Notes: a model not told the origin generated them from the sequence alone. A DNA stretch of 39,091 bases from Acidobacteriota bacterium (GCA_003223115.1 QHXW01000224.1:1-39091), one strand, 5' to 3'; positions 24,584 to 32,790 are shown, counted from the first letter of the stretch. Made by a program: numbers and translations.

Positions 24584-24823
24584 ATGGCGCGTGAGACCGT
24601 TACAGTTCGCATCCCGTCCGAAACCAGAGAGGCCCTGGACGCCATTGCCGCAACGCTGGACCGAGACAGGAGCCACGTGGTGAATGAGGCGCTGGCGGCC
24701 TACATCGAAACACATCGATGGCAGCTCGAGCACATTCATCAGGGCTTCCGGCAAGCCAGAAGCGGTCGATTTGTTCCGGAACCTGAAGCAGACAAACGCA
24801 TCGCCCGTCTGCGGCGTAAATGA
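24584..24823 (+). CDS. Ribbon-helix-helix antitoxin (ParD/CopG-like)
   Basis: 79 residues from the ATG at 24584 (MARETVTVRIPSETREAL); an in-frame ATG three codons upstream at 24575 is also possible. The N-terminal strand (ETVTVRIP) and two helices (about 10-45) form the DNA-binding ribbon-helix-helix. The C-terminal charged segment (GRFVPEPEADKRIARLRRK) is where such antitoxins wrap the toxin. The last codon overlaps the toxin start by four bases (ATGA). It should repress its own promoter through the adjoining repeats. No Shine-Dalgarno sequence is visible. Confidence 0.88.
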   Translation: MARETVTVRIPSETREALDAIAATLDRDRSHVVNEALAAYIETHRWQLEHIHQGFRQARSGRFVPEPEADKRIARLRRK

Positions 24824-25098
24824 TTGTCCGCTGGACTCCAACCGGCCTTCGTGATCTCGAGTGTTTGCACGCGTATGTAGCGGAGGATAACGCTGAGGCC
24901 GCGGCCATCAATGTCGAGAGAATCCTGGCGGCAATCGAAGAATTGCGACGGCACCCTGAGATGGGCCGTAGAGGCCGCGTGTCGGGGACCCGCGAATTGG
25001 TGGTTTCACCCTATATCATTGCTTATCTCGTAAAGGGAACGGCACTCCAGATTCTCGGCATCATTCACGGCGCCCGTCGTTGGCCCGAGTTGTTCTAG
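24820..25098 (+). CDS. RelE/ParE-superfamily toxin
   Basis: 92 residues, normal for the fold. The opening MIVRWTPTGLRDL with an helical hairpin (DNAEAAAINVERILAAIEELRRHP), then GRRGRVSGTRELVV, and the terminal IIHGARRWPE are the ParE/RelE pattern. Conserved basic residues are present, so it appears intact. ParE members poison DNA gyrase and RelE members cut ribosome-bound mRNA; the sequence looks more ParE-like, but the target is not proven. It is coupled to the antitoxin by an ATGA overlap. Confidence 0.88.
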   Translation: MIVRWTPTGLRDLECLHAYVAEDNAEAAAINVERILAAIEELRRHPEMGRRGRVSGTRELVVSPYIIAYLVKGTALQILGIIHGARRWPELF

Positions 25099-25144
25099 TC
25101 CGCCCATCTTGTGCACTTTCGTAGTCTTAACGCTTGGCAGCCCC

Positions 25145-25173
25145 TTGGCACAGGGACTGAATTTGCGTATACT
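25145..25173 (+). promoter_or_regulatory. Predicted sigma-70 promoter for the 25230 gene
   Basis: TTGGCA (25145-25150) and TATACT (25168-25173) are separated by exactly 17 bases. The expected start site near 25180 leaves a leader of about 50 bases before the ATG at 25230. Confidence 0.65.
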
Positions 25174-25229
25174 CCACAACATTGCGGCCGAGTTGCCCGG
25201 GGCAGGCGGTCCGCGGTAAGGAGCGCGAA

Positions 25230-25631
25230 ATGACGTGCGTCAGCGGCCCACTGACCCTCACGCAGTTACTCGAGGAGGTCCCCGAGATTGTGAAACTGCT
25301 CCAGTCGAGCGGAATCGAACAGCTTGTCATTGAGTATGGCTGGGGATGCAAACTGGAACCGGAACGGCTCTGGCAGGACATCGAGGTCCGGGCGCTCGAC
25401 CTGGTCACATTTATTCAGGACAGCATCGACAAAGGGATTTACCCGGCCGGCCAGGCAGACCTCGTATTGCGCGATCGCGATGGCCATTTCGAGCTGTTGT
25501 TCTGCCGCGACTCGGACATCCACTTGATGACGGAAGACGATGTGATTCTCGCCGACGCCACCAAACGCTGGATGGACAAAGGTTACGGTGGCTTCAAGCT
25601 CGCGGCCCATGAAGATTGGGAACCGATTTGA
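25230..25631 (+). CDS. Hypothetical protein, 133 residues
   Basis: The ATG at 25230 follows TAAGGAG at a six-base spacing, an excellent ribosome-binding site, and a near-consensus promoter lies 60 bases further up. The product is acidic and soluble, with no signal peptide or membrane segment. The first half is helical (LTQLLEEVPEIVKLLQSS, RALDLVTFIQDSIDKG). The second half looks beta-rich with an [RD]-rich strand (ADLVLRDRDGHFELLFCRD, HLMTEDD). I do not recognise the family. It could be a small immunity- or regulation-type protein, but nothing in the sequence proves it. It converges on the 25779-27194 gene. Confidence 0.75.
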   Translation: MTCVSGPLTLTQLLEEVPEIVKLLQSSGIEQLVIEYGWGCKLEPERLWQDIEVRALDLVTFIQDSIDKGIYPAGQADLVLRDRDGHFELLFCRDSDIHLMTEDDVILADATKRWMDKGYGGFKLAAHEDWEPI

Positions 25632-25713
25632 GCGTGGCCCGATAGGCAGGCCAGCGTCTTGATGACAGGCACTAGCTAAGCGTCTGACGGCCGCGTTGCG
25701 GGCGTCTCTGGCA

Positions 25714-25772
25714 CCACTAACAGGGCCAGAACGCCCCGGCTGAAAATGCAGGACTTAAGGCCCGGTTAGTGG
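25714..25772. terminator. Stem-loop between convergent genes
   Basis: Arms CCACTAACAGGGCC (25714-25727) and GGCCCGGTTAGTGG (25759-25772) pair at 13 of 14 positions around a 31-base loop. It stands between the convergent genes ending at 25631 and 25779. It may terminate or protect both transcripts. There is no T run. Confidence 0.5.
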
Positions 25773-25778
25773 AGAGAG

Positions 25779-27194
25779 CTAGGCTGAAGCCCGGGATTCG
25801 CCGTAGCCCAAAAACGTGCGCTCTTTGATGAGACGCACCACTTCAGGCGGGACCATTTGTTCCCAAGCCGGATCACCGGACTGAATTTTCGCCAGCACGT
25901 CCGCCGGCGTCACGTGAAGCTGTCGAGCATCCACGGCGCCCATGGGTTCAATGAACCCGTTTTCGAAAAGATAGGCATACAGGTGACGAAGTTTGGGATC
26001 CACCTCTAACGTGGCGGCCGTCGAAAGATCGGCGCTGTCCGTTTCCTTCGTCGGATAAACATAGAGTTTCACCGGTCCTCGAAACAACCGGCCTAAACCT
26101 TCGAGGATTCCACCATCGAGATCGGTGTAGTATTTCTCGTCAAAAATTTCGCGCAAGGTCGGAAGGCCCAGAACCATTGCTATCCAGTTCTGCGTGTACT
26201 GCCGCAAGTAACTGGTCACGCGGTCGAACGTGGTGTAGTTCGAGATGAGCACAGTTTTCCCGAGCGCTCCGAGCATGTCAGCACGGGCCAGAAAGTCGCG
26301 ATGATCGATGACACGCCCTGTCATGAGGTTGCTCAGCGTCATTTCCATTAGCACGACGACGTCTTCGCTTTTGAGGTCAGGCTTATTTTTAATCTGGGCC
26401 AGCGCCTGCTCAATCATGCCGAGGGTCACGTTGGTGACCGGCCTGAAACTGCCTCGCTCCATCATGACGGGCTTCTGGTAAAGCACCTCGCCCGGTTGCA
26501 CAACCCGCCCATCGGCAGTGAACATCGCCGCATCCGTGAGGTTCTGCTCCACGAGCTGCAGGCTCATCAACCGATTGTCAACACCGGCAAACACGGGACC
26601 CGAGAACTCCACCATGTCCACTTCGATGCGCAGCCGGCTCAGCTCATCCATCAAGCTCGTGATCAAAACGCTGGGTTCATGGTGGTGATAGGAAGCCCCA
26701 TAAATCAGGTTCACGCCGAGGATACCCAGGGCTTCCTGTTCCCTCGGGCTCTCCTGGTCTTTGAGGTTGACATGAATGACGATCTCGGAGGGTTGGGATC
26801 GGGGCTGCGGCTGAAATCGAGTCCCCAGCCATCCGTGGCCCTCCCGCTTAGGCGAGTGGCTTCGCGTGGCCGCAGTATCAGCGAATACAAAAAAACCGGT
26901 TTTGTCGCCGCGTTTTGCGTCCAGGCGCTCGATCAACTCGTCATATTCATGGGCCAGCATCGATCCCAGCCGTTTGCGGCTGACGTAAATATCGGTAGGT
27001 CCATACAACCCGTCACTGATCGACATGTCATAGGCAGAAATCGATTTCGCAATCGTGCCGGCAGCCCGGCCCACGTGAAAGAACCAACGCGCCACTTCCT
27101 GTCCCGCGCCGATTTCAGCCAGTGTTCCAAACTTCTGGGCGTCGACGTTAATCCGCAAAGCTTTGCTGGCCGTGCTGCCGTGATCTTGTTCCAT
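25779..27194 (-). CDS. Conserved cytosolic protein of unknown function (often mislabelled TonB-dependent receptor)
   Basis: About 471 residues from the ATG at 27194; longer starts would overlap the divergent isomerase gene. There is no signal peptide, TonB box or beta-barrel pattern. Conserved-looking stretches are KFGTLAEIGAGQEVARWFF, ISAYDMSISDGLYGP, SHGW-type GHGWLGTRFQ, GILGVNLIYGA, and NRLMSLQLVEQNLTDAAMF. From memory this matches a family spread in cyanobacteria and acidobacteria, annotated in databases as a TonB-dependent receptor or nicotinamide mononucleotide adenylyltransferase without visible basis. It is probably a cytosolic enzyme of unknown reaction. It is transcribed away from the isomerase cluster across 107 bases. 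Confidence 0.8.
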   Translation of the reverse strand: MEQDHGSTASKALRINVDAQKFGTLAEIGAGQEVARWFFHVGRAAGTIAKSISAYDMSISDGLYGPTDIYVSRKRLGSMLAHEYDELIERLDAKRGDKTGFFVFADTAATRSHSPKREGHGWLGTRFQPQPRSQPSEIVIHVNLKDQESPREQEALGILGVNLIYGASYHHHEPSVLITSLMDELSRLRIEVDMVEFSGPVFAGVDNRLMSLQLVEQNLTDAAMFTADGRVVQPGEVLYQKPVMMERGSFRPVTNVTLGMIEQALAQIKNKPDLKSEDVVVLMEMTLSNLMTGRVIDHRDFLARADMLGALGKTVLISNYTTFDRVTSYLRQYTQNWIAMVLGLPTLREIFDEKYYTDLDGGILEGLGRLFRGPVKLYVYPTKETDSADLSTAATLEVDPKLRHLYAYLFENGFIEPMGAVDARQLHVTPADVLAKIQSGDPAWEQMVPPEVVRLIKERTFLGYGESRASA

Positions 27195-27301
27195 GCGTGT
27201 GCGGACCTGAAGAGAGATTAGGCGTGAACAAATCCAGCTTACACGAAGGCGACGCACCAGGACCGGCAGTGAGATAATCGGGCAATCGAAAGGACTCGTC
27301 A

Positions 27302-28219
27302 ATGAATCGCAGAACATTCTTGAAGCGGTCTGCGGGGCTGGCCGGAACAGCGGCGCCTGCGCTATTCTCGAAAACAAGCAAGGTGACCGCGGTCTCGAAA
27401 GCAGTTCGTATCGGCATCTCCACCTGGAGTTTTCATAATCTGTTCACCGCCACTCACGATAAGGAAGCTGCTCCGATTTCGGGCGCGCCGCTTGATGCGC
27501 GTAACTTCCCGGACCTGATCGCCGATCGCTATCACGTTCATGAGCTCGAGATTGTGGCTCCGCACATTTCCACCGAGACGAGTTACATTCGTGATTTGAA
27601 AGACCGGCTCGACAAGGCTCATTCGCATCTGGTGAACATTCCAGTGGACATTGAAGAGGTCTGGCATGCCGGTGGTCTCTCCGACCCTGATGTCAAGGTC
27701 CGCGAAAAGACCATCTCCGCCTGCACCAAATGGATCGATATCGCGCGTGAACTCGGCGCCCGCTCGGTGCGCTGCGACCCAGGCAAAATGAATCCGGCCG
27801 ATCTCAGTCCCACGATTTCCTCTTATCGCGCCCTCGCGTCCTACGGGGCCTCGAAAGGAATTTTCGTCGTCATCGAAAACCACGGCGGCGTTGGCTCGGA
27901 ACATCCCGAAGAGCTGGTTGAGCTATTCAAGGCTGTCGGCAAGAATTGCGGCGCGCTGCCGGATTTCGGCAATTTCCCGAACGAGACCACTCGTCAGAAT
28001 GGATTGAAGCTCCTGTTTCCCTTTGCCCGCACCGTTTGTCACGCCAAGGGGCTGGAGTTCGACGCGCAAGGCAACGAGACAAAATTCGATTTCGCACAGT
28101 GCGTGAAAACGTCGAAAGATGCGGGATATAAGGGCGTGTATTCGATCGAGTATGAAGGCGAAGGCGATCCCTACGCCGGTGTGCAGCGGGTGGTGGATGA
28201 GTTGAACAGATATCTCTAA
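27302..28219 (+). CDS. Tat-exported sugar phosphate isomerase/epimerase-like TIM barrel protein (copy 1)
   Basis: 305 residues; AAAGGA eight bases before the ATG. The start NRRTFLKRSAGLAGTAAPAL is a twin-arginine signal. The mature part is an AP-endonuclease-2-type TIM barrel (xylose isomerase-like), seen in the pattern GISTWSFHN, ELEIVAPHIS, VRCDPGKMNP, VVIENHGGVGSEHPEEL and PDFGNFPNE, which carry likely metal-binding Glu, Asp and His. It probably isomerises or epimerises a sugar or polyol in the periplasm. A paralogue follows 53 bases downstream and two oxidoreductases after that, suggesting a sugar catabolism operon. Confidence 0.85.
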   Translation: MNRRTFLKRSAGLAGTAAPALFSKTSKVTAVSKAVRIGISTWSFHNLFTATHDKEAAPISGAPLDARNFPDLIADRYHVHELEIVAPHISTETSYIRDLKDRLDKAHSHLVNIPVDIEEVWHAGGLSDPDVKVREKTISACTKWIDIARELGARSVRCDPGKMNPADLSPTISSYRALASYGASKGIFVVIENHGGVGSEHPEELVELFKAVGKNCGALPDFGNFPNETTRQNGLKLLFPFARTVCHAKGLEFDAQGNETKFDFAQCVKTSKDAGYKGVYSIEYEGEGDPYAGVQRVVDELNRYL

Positions 28220-28272
28220 CGTTTGTGGAATTGCTGATGGAATAATCATCGACTCCCGGCAAGGAAAAAGTG

Positions 28273-29199
28273 ATGAACCGCAGAACATTTCTGAAGCAAG
28301 TGGCTGCGGCAGGTTTAGAAGGCGCGGCGGCGACGAGCCTCTTCGCATCACAAATCGCGCCTCAGCAAAATGATTCTAAATTAGACCAAGTCGGCGTGTC
28401 GACCTGGAGCTTTCATAACTTCTTCACGGCCACACGTGACCATCGCGCTCCACCGCTTACCGGAAATCCGTGGGATGCGCGGGAATTTGCGGAAATGATC
28501 GCGGACCGCTATCACGTCCACCAGCTTGAGATCGTCGCGCCGCACATTTCGACCGAGCGTTCCTACATCCGCGAGTTGAAGGAACGGATTGAGAAAGCGC
28601 ACTCGCGGCTGGTGAACGTCCCCGTGGACATTGAGGAACTCGAGAAGGGCGGCGGACTTTCGGATCCGGACCCGAGACTTCGGAATGAAATTATCGACGC
28701 ATGCACTAAATGGATCGACATCGCGCACGAGTTAGGCGCACGCTCGGTGCGCTGCGATCCAGGCAAAATCAACCCGGCCGACCTCGCGCCTACTGTATCG
28801 TCGTATCGCTCGCTTGCGTCCCACGCGGCATCGAAAGACATGCATGTCATCATCGAGAACCACGGCGGAGTGGGGTCGGAACATCCTGAAGAGCTGGTCG
28901 AAATCTTCAAGGCAGTGGGCAACCATTGTGGCGCGCTCCCTGATTTCGGTAATTTCCCGAACGAGACCACTCGTCAGAATGGACTCAAGCTGTTGTTTCC
29001 CTTCGCTCGCACAGTCTGTCATGCAAAGGGATTGCAATTCGATGCGGGCGGAAACGAGACGGCCTTCGACTTCGCGCAATGCGTGAATACGGCGAAGAGC
29101 GCAGGTTTTAGGGGCGTTTACTCCATCGAGATCGGCCGCCAGGGTGACCCGTATGAAAAAGTGCAATTGGTTGCGAATGAGCTATTGAGATATTTGTGA
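28273..29199 (+). CDS. Tat-exported sugar phosphate isomerase/epimerase-like TIM barrel protein (copy 2)
   Basis: 308 residues from the ATG at 28273 (AAGGAA upstream; a GTG one codon earlier is possible). The signal NRRTFLKQVAAAGLEGAAAT is twin-arginine type. It is a tandem paralogue of the preceding gene, with the same barrel motifs (VSTWSFHNF, LEIVAPHIS, VRCDPGKINP, VIIENHGGVGSEHPEEL, PDFGNFPNE). The two differ over most of their length, but one 33-base tract (27971-28003 and 28951-28983) is identical, including third positions. It ends seven bases before the oxidoreductase start. Duplication with divergence may have split substrate or regulation. Confidence 0.85.
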   Translation: MNRRTFLKQVAAAGLEGAAATSLFASQIAPQQNDSKLDQVGVSTWSFHNFFTATRDHRAPPLTGNPWDAREFAEMIADRYHVHQLEIVAPHISTERSYIRELKERIEKAHSRLVNVPVDIEELEKGGGLSDPDPRLRNEIIDACTKWIDIAHELGARSVRCDPGKINPADLAPTVSSYRSLASHAASKDMHVIIENHGGVGSEHPEELVEIFKAVGNHCGALPDFGNFPNETTRQNGLKLLFPFARTVCHAKGLQFDAGGNETAFDFAQCVNTAKSAGFRGVYSIEIGRQGDPYEKVQLVANELLRYL

Positions 29200-29206
29200 G
29201 GTGCGC

Positions 29207-30697
29207 ATGACAAAAAACCGCAGTAATGAGGGTGTAGCTGGCTCTGACTGTTCACGCCGCGCGATTTTGTCCGGAGCGGCAGCAGCGCCGTTTCTGATTG
29301 TCCCGCGACACGTTCTGGGCGGCGGCGGAGCTCCTCCGCCTAGCGATAGGTTGAACCTGGCCTGTATCGGAGTGGGCGCGCAGGGTACGCGCGTCATGCT
29401 CGATTTTTTGAAACAGCCCGACGTACAGGTGACCGCAGTCTGCGACGTGAATCGCGAGGGCGACGATTATTCCGAATGGGGAGATAACGAGCTGCGGAAC
29501 AAAGTGCGCAGCGTAACCGGCGCTTTCTCATGGGGCGATCAGTTCAAAGGCTGCGTTGCGGGGCGCGAACCGGCCAAGCGTATCGTGGAGCTGTACTACG
29601 GATCTCACACTACGTCCGGACAATACGGGGGCTGCACCGCCTACAACGATTTTCGGGAGCTGCTCAGCAAACAGAGCGGCATTGACGCCGTCGTCATTGG
29701 AACCGTGGATCACTGGCACGCTCCGATCGCCATCGCCGCCATGAAAGCGAAAAAACACGTGTATTGCCAGAAGCCCATGGCGCACGCGGTGGGCGAGGCC
29801 CGGCGTATGGCTGAGGTCGCGCGCGAAAGCGGCACGGCTAACCAGGTGGCCATCGGCAATTCCGCTTCGGAAGATACACGGCTGCTCCAGGAATGGATCG
29901 CGGCGGGCGCCATCGGCCCGGTGCGGCGCGTCGAGAACTGGTCCACGCGTCCGTTTTGGCCGCAAGGAATCGACCGGCCTGCCGACGTTCAGCCGGTGCC
30001 GGACGGCCTCGATTGGAATCTATGGCTGGGACCGGCATTCGAGCGTCCCTTCAATCACGTCTATCTTCCGTTTGTCTGGCGCGGCTGGTACGATTTTGGC
30101 GCCGGCGCGTTGGGCGACATGGGCCAGTACAGTTTCGATACCATCTTTCGCGTGTTGAAGCTGGCTGCGCCCACGACCGTGGAAGCCAGCTCCACAAAAC
30201 CTTTCAAGGAAACGTATCCGGCGGCCTCAGTGGTTCACTTTGAATTTCCGGCGCGCGAAAACATGCCGGCCGTGACCGTCAACTGGTACGACGGCGGCCT
30301 CAGGCCGCAGACTCCACCAGAACTCGACGGCTTGAAATCAGGTGAAGACAACGAAGGAGTGCTCTTCATCGGCGACCGGGGGACGATGATGTGCGGGTTC
30401 CACGGCCAGCGCCCGCGCTTGATTCCAGAAGCGAAAATGAGCGCCTTCGAGCCGCCGCCCAAGACTCTGCCACGCTCACCCGGCCACTATCGCGAGTGGA
30501 TTGAAGCCGCGAAAGGCGGACCATCGGCAGCCGCCAACTTCGGATTTGAATCCGCCGTTGCCCAAGCCATACTGCTTGGCAATATCGCCGTGCGCACCCA
30601 GGAAAAACTCCGTTGGGACAGCACCGCCATGAAAGTAGTGAACAGTGCCGCCGCCCAGGAGCTGGTGATGCCGCCGTATCGCGGGAACTGGGGATGA
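29207..30697 (+). CDS. Tat-exported Gfo/Idh/MocA-family oxidoreductase (1)
   Basis: 496 residues from the ATG at 29207, preceded by GAGG at a five-base spacing; a GTG at 29201 is less likely. SRRAILSGAAAAP (17-29) is a twin-arginine signal. The Rossmann motif is GVGAQG (55-60), and the catalytic Lys is in VYCQKPMAH, with the usual DHWHA segment before it. Such exported enzymes typically use a tightly bound NAD(P) to oxidise a sugar or inositol, as glucose-fructose oxidoreductase does. The substrate here is unknown. It follows the two isomerase genes with very short spacing. Confidence 0.88.
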   Translation: MTKNRSNEGVAGSDCSRRAILSGAAAAPFLIVPRHVLGGGGAPPPSDRLNLACIGVGAQGTRVMLDFLKQPDVQVTAVCDVNREGDDYSEWGDNELRNKVRSVTGAFSWGDQFKGCVAGREPAKRIVELYYGSHTTSGQYGGCTAYNDFRELLSKQSGIDAVVIGTVDHWHAPIAIAAMKAKKHVYCQKPMAHAVGEARRMAEVARESGTANQVAIGNSASEDTRLLQEWIAAGAIGPVRRVENWSTRPFWPQGIDRPADVQPVPDGLDWNLWLGPAFERPFNHVYLPFVWRGWYDFGAGALGDMGQYSFDTIFRVLKLAAPTTVEASSTKPFKETYPAASVVHFEFPARENMPAVTVNWYDGGLRPQTPPELDGLKSGEDNEGVLFIGDRGTMMCGFHGQRPRLIPEAKMSAFEPPPKTLPRSPGHYREWIEAAKGGPSAAANFGFESAVAQAILLGNIAVRTQEKLRWDSTAMKVVNSAAAQELVMPPYRGNWG

Positions 30698-30787
30698 GAC
30701 ACGACATGTGCGTCGGGCTCGATCCGGGCGCCGGTGTGTGAAATTGAAGATTTGGCCAGGGGATCTCGATCAGAGCGTTGAATCCAA
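30698..30787. other. Short gap after the oxidoreductase; part of a 322-base interval (30698-31019)
   Basis: The interval up to the next long gene holds a possible 41-residue gene on the minus strand (30788-30913) and a predicted promoter (30951-30979). Nothing else is supported in 30698-30787. Confidence 0.5.
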
Positions 30788-30913
30788 TTAGAAAAGGCCT
30801 TCTTCATCGATCACGCGCTCCATCCGCGAGGCTGGAATCACCGGTGCAGCAGACGGCACATCGAACGTTGGAAAGCGGCGGGGTTCCGGTTTCTCGGGCA
30901 GGTTCTCAGGCAT
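30788..30913 (-). CDS. Possible small protein, 41 residues
   Basis: ATG 30913 to TAA 30788-30790. The product starts MPENLPEKPEPRRFPTFD and ends in MERVIDEEGLF; it is Pro-rich then acidic-helical. A purine-rich GGAGGAAGGAGGG stretch lies upstream but is about 16 bases from the ATG, farther than ideal. No domain is recognised. It opposes the flanking oxidoreductase genes. Support is its biased composition and clean start and stop only. Confidence 0.4.
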   Translation of the reverse strand: MPENLPEKPEPRRFPTFDVPSAAPVIPASRMERVIDEEGLF

Positions 30914-30950
30914 CAGACTACTAGCTTACCTTCCCTCCTTCCTCCTCGAC

Positions 30951-30979
30951 TTTCCAACCCTCCCAAACCCCACTATACT
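30951..30979 (+). promoter_or_regulatory. Predicted promoter of the second oxidoreductase gene
   Basis: TTTCCA (30951-30956) and TATACT (30974-30979) are 17 bases apart. The leader is about 34 bases and contains GAGGAG nine bases before the ATG at 31020. This suggests that the second oxidoreductase can be transcribed independently. Confidence 0.55.
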
Positions 30980-31019
30980 TTTCTATTCGACCTGATCTTT
31001 CGAGCGAGGAGACCCACTC

Positions 31020-32366
31020 ATGAACCGCCGTCAATTTCTCTCCACCACCGCCGCAGGCCTGGCTCTCTCGGCCGCGCGCGGTTGGGCAGTTCCGTATGCC
31101 GATCAAAAGCGTCGTCGCGTGGGGCTGATCGGCACGGGCTGGTATGGCAAGTGCGACCTGTTGCGGCTCATTCAGATCGCGCCGATCGAAGTGGTCTCGT
31201 TGTGCGATGTGGATAAGCAAATGGTGGCCGAGGCAGCCGATATAGTGAGCGCGCGCCAGACGTCCAAGAAGAGACCGCGCACGTTTCATGACTATCGCGA
31301 CATGCTGAAGGAAAAAGATCTGGATCTTGTCCTTATCGCCACGCCGGACCACTGGCATGCGCTGCCCATGATCGCCGCAGTTGAATCGGGCCTGGACGTT
31401 TACGTGCAGAAGCCCATCAGCGTCGATATTGTGGAGGGCCAAGCCATGCTGGCCGCCGCGCGCAAGCATCAGCGCGTGGTGCAGGTCGGGACACAGCGGC
31501 GCAGCACGCCGCATCTGGTCGAGGCAATGGAGAATTTCATCAAACCGGGCAAGCTCGGCAAAATCGGCCTAGTGGAGGTCTACTGTTATTACCACATGCG
31601 CGCCACCGAGAATCCGCCGGACACCGATCCGCCTCCGTATCTCGACTATGATTTCTGGACCGGCCCCGCTCCGATGCGTCCTTACAACAAGCTGGTGCAC
31701 CCGCGCAGTTGGCGCGCGTTCATGGAATACGGCAACGGCATCGTCGGCGATATGTGCATCCACATGTTCGACATGGTCCGCTGGATGATGGATCTCGGTT
31801 GGCCCACCCGCGTCTCTTCGGCCGGCGGCACCCTGGTGGACAAAGCCAGCAAGGCGAACATCACCGACACGCAGACTGCCACGTTTGATTATCCCGATCT
31901 GAAAATCGTGTGGGAGCACCGAACCTGGGGCGAATCGCCGGATCCCAAGTATCCCTGGGGAGCGACGTTTTATGGCGACAAGGGCACGCTCAAAGCCAGC
32001 GTCTACGGCTACGACTTCACGCCCGAGAGCGGCACACCGGTGCATCGCGACGTGACCTACGAGTTTGAACAGTATCCCGAAGACAAAACCGAGAAGGACC
32101 TGGAACGGCATGTGGCTCCGGCCATACGTCATCACATGCAGAATTTCCTGGCGGCGATTGATTCGCGCGGCAAGCCGGTCGCCGATATCGAGCAGGGTTA
32201 CATGTCGACCACCAGTTGCATTCTGGCCAATCTGGCGATGAAACTCGGCCGAACACTCACCTGGGATGCCGGCGACCAACGCGTGGCGGGAGATGAAGAG
32301 GCCAACCGCTTGCTGCGCCGCCCGTATCGTCAACCCTGGGTACACCCGGAAGTGGAACGCGCGTGA
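31020..32366 (+). CDS. Tat-exported Gfo/Idh/MocA-family oxidoreductase (2)
   Basis: 448 residues with a twin-arginine signal (NRRQFLSTTAAGLALSA). The Rossmann motif is GLIGTGWYG (35-43), then DVDK, TPDHWHA and the catalytic Lys in VQKP (129-132). The C-terminal alpha/beta domain (about 160-430) is typical. It is only distantly like the first oxidoreductase in this cluster. Probably an exported sugar or polyol oxidoreductase with pre-bound cofactor, which would explain Tat export. Substrate unknown. Confidence 0.88.
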   Translation: MNRRQFLSTTAAGLALSAARGWAVPYADQKRRRVGLIGTGWYGKCDLLRLIQIAPIEVVSLCDVDKQMVAEAADIVSARQTSKKRPRTFHDYRDMLKEKDLDLVLIATPDHWHALPMIAAVESGLDVYVQKPISVDIVEGQAMLAAARKHQRVVQVGTQRRSTPHLVEAMENFIKPGKLGKIGLVEVYCYYHMRATENPPDTDPPPYLDYDFWTGPAPMRPYNKLVHPRSWRAFMEYGNGIVGDMCIHMFDMVRWMMDLGWPTRVSSAGGTLVDKASKANITDTQTATFDYPDLKIVWEHRTWGESPDPKYPWGATFYGDKGTLKASVYGYDFTPESGTPVHRDVTYEFEQYPEDKTEKDLERHVAPAIRHHMQNFLAAIDSRGKPVADIEQGYMSTTSCILANLAMKLGRTLTWDAGDQRVAGDEEANRLLRRPYRQPWVHPEVERA

Positions 32367-32396
32367 CGACGCGGAAAAATTTCTGAACAGTTGGAG

Positions 32397-32423
32397 GTCG
32401 ACAGGCGAAAGCGCCTGTCCCAC
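32397..32423. repeat. REP-like hairpin repeat, copy 1
   Basis: A 27-base element starting GTCGACAGGCG. It forms a hairpin with arms ACAGGCG (32401-32407) and CGCCTGT (32412-32418). A second copy, inverted, is at 37980-38006 and matches at 26 of 27 positions. It lies 16 bases before the DUF983 start codon and may form its mRNA leader. Confidence 0.75.
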
Positions 32424-32439
32424 TCATACCAACAAGTCG

Positions 32440-32790
32440 ATGTCGGCAATCAAAGACATCCTGCGATATCGCTGCCCCAGATGCCGGCAAGGCCCCATCT
32501 TTCGAAACTTCACGCTGCGTGGCTGGCTCTCGATGTATGAAAACTGTCCGGTGTGTGGCCTGAAGTTCGAGCGCGAGCAGGGATATTTCGTGGGAGCCCT
32601 GTACATCAGCTACGGCCTGTCCATCCTACCCGTGCTGGCGCTGGTGCTCACCTTCTGGCGCGTAGCGCACTGGTCATATGGCACGTCCCTGGCCGGCGCC
32701 ACGGTAGCCTATCTGCCGCTTGTGCCGCTGGTGGTTCGCCTATCGAGAGTGATCTGGATTTACATCGATCGTACGCTCGATCCCAACTGA
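32440..32790 (+). CDS. DUF983 family membrane protein
   Basis: 116 residues from the ATG at 32440. A zinc-ribbon-like head has CPRC (13-16) and CPVC (about 36-39). Two transmembrane segments follow (about 55-75 and 83-103). This is the DUF983 layout; the family has no known function. The region upstream is occupied by the REP-like repeat and no Shine-Dalgarno sequence is seen. It converges on the MBL-fold gene. Confidence 0.85.
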   Translation: MSAIKDILRYRCPRCRQGPIFRNFTLRGWLSMYENCPVCGLKFEREQGYFVGALYISYGLSILPVLALVLTFWRVAHWSYGTSLAGATVAYLPLVPLVVRLSRVIWIYIDRTLDPN

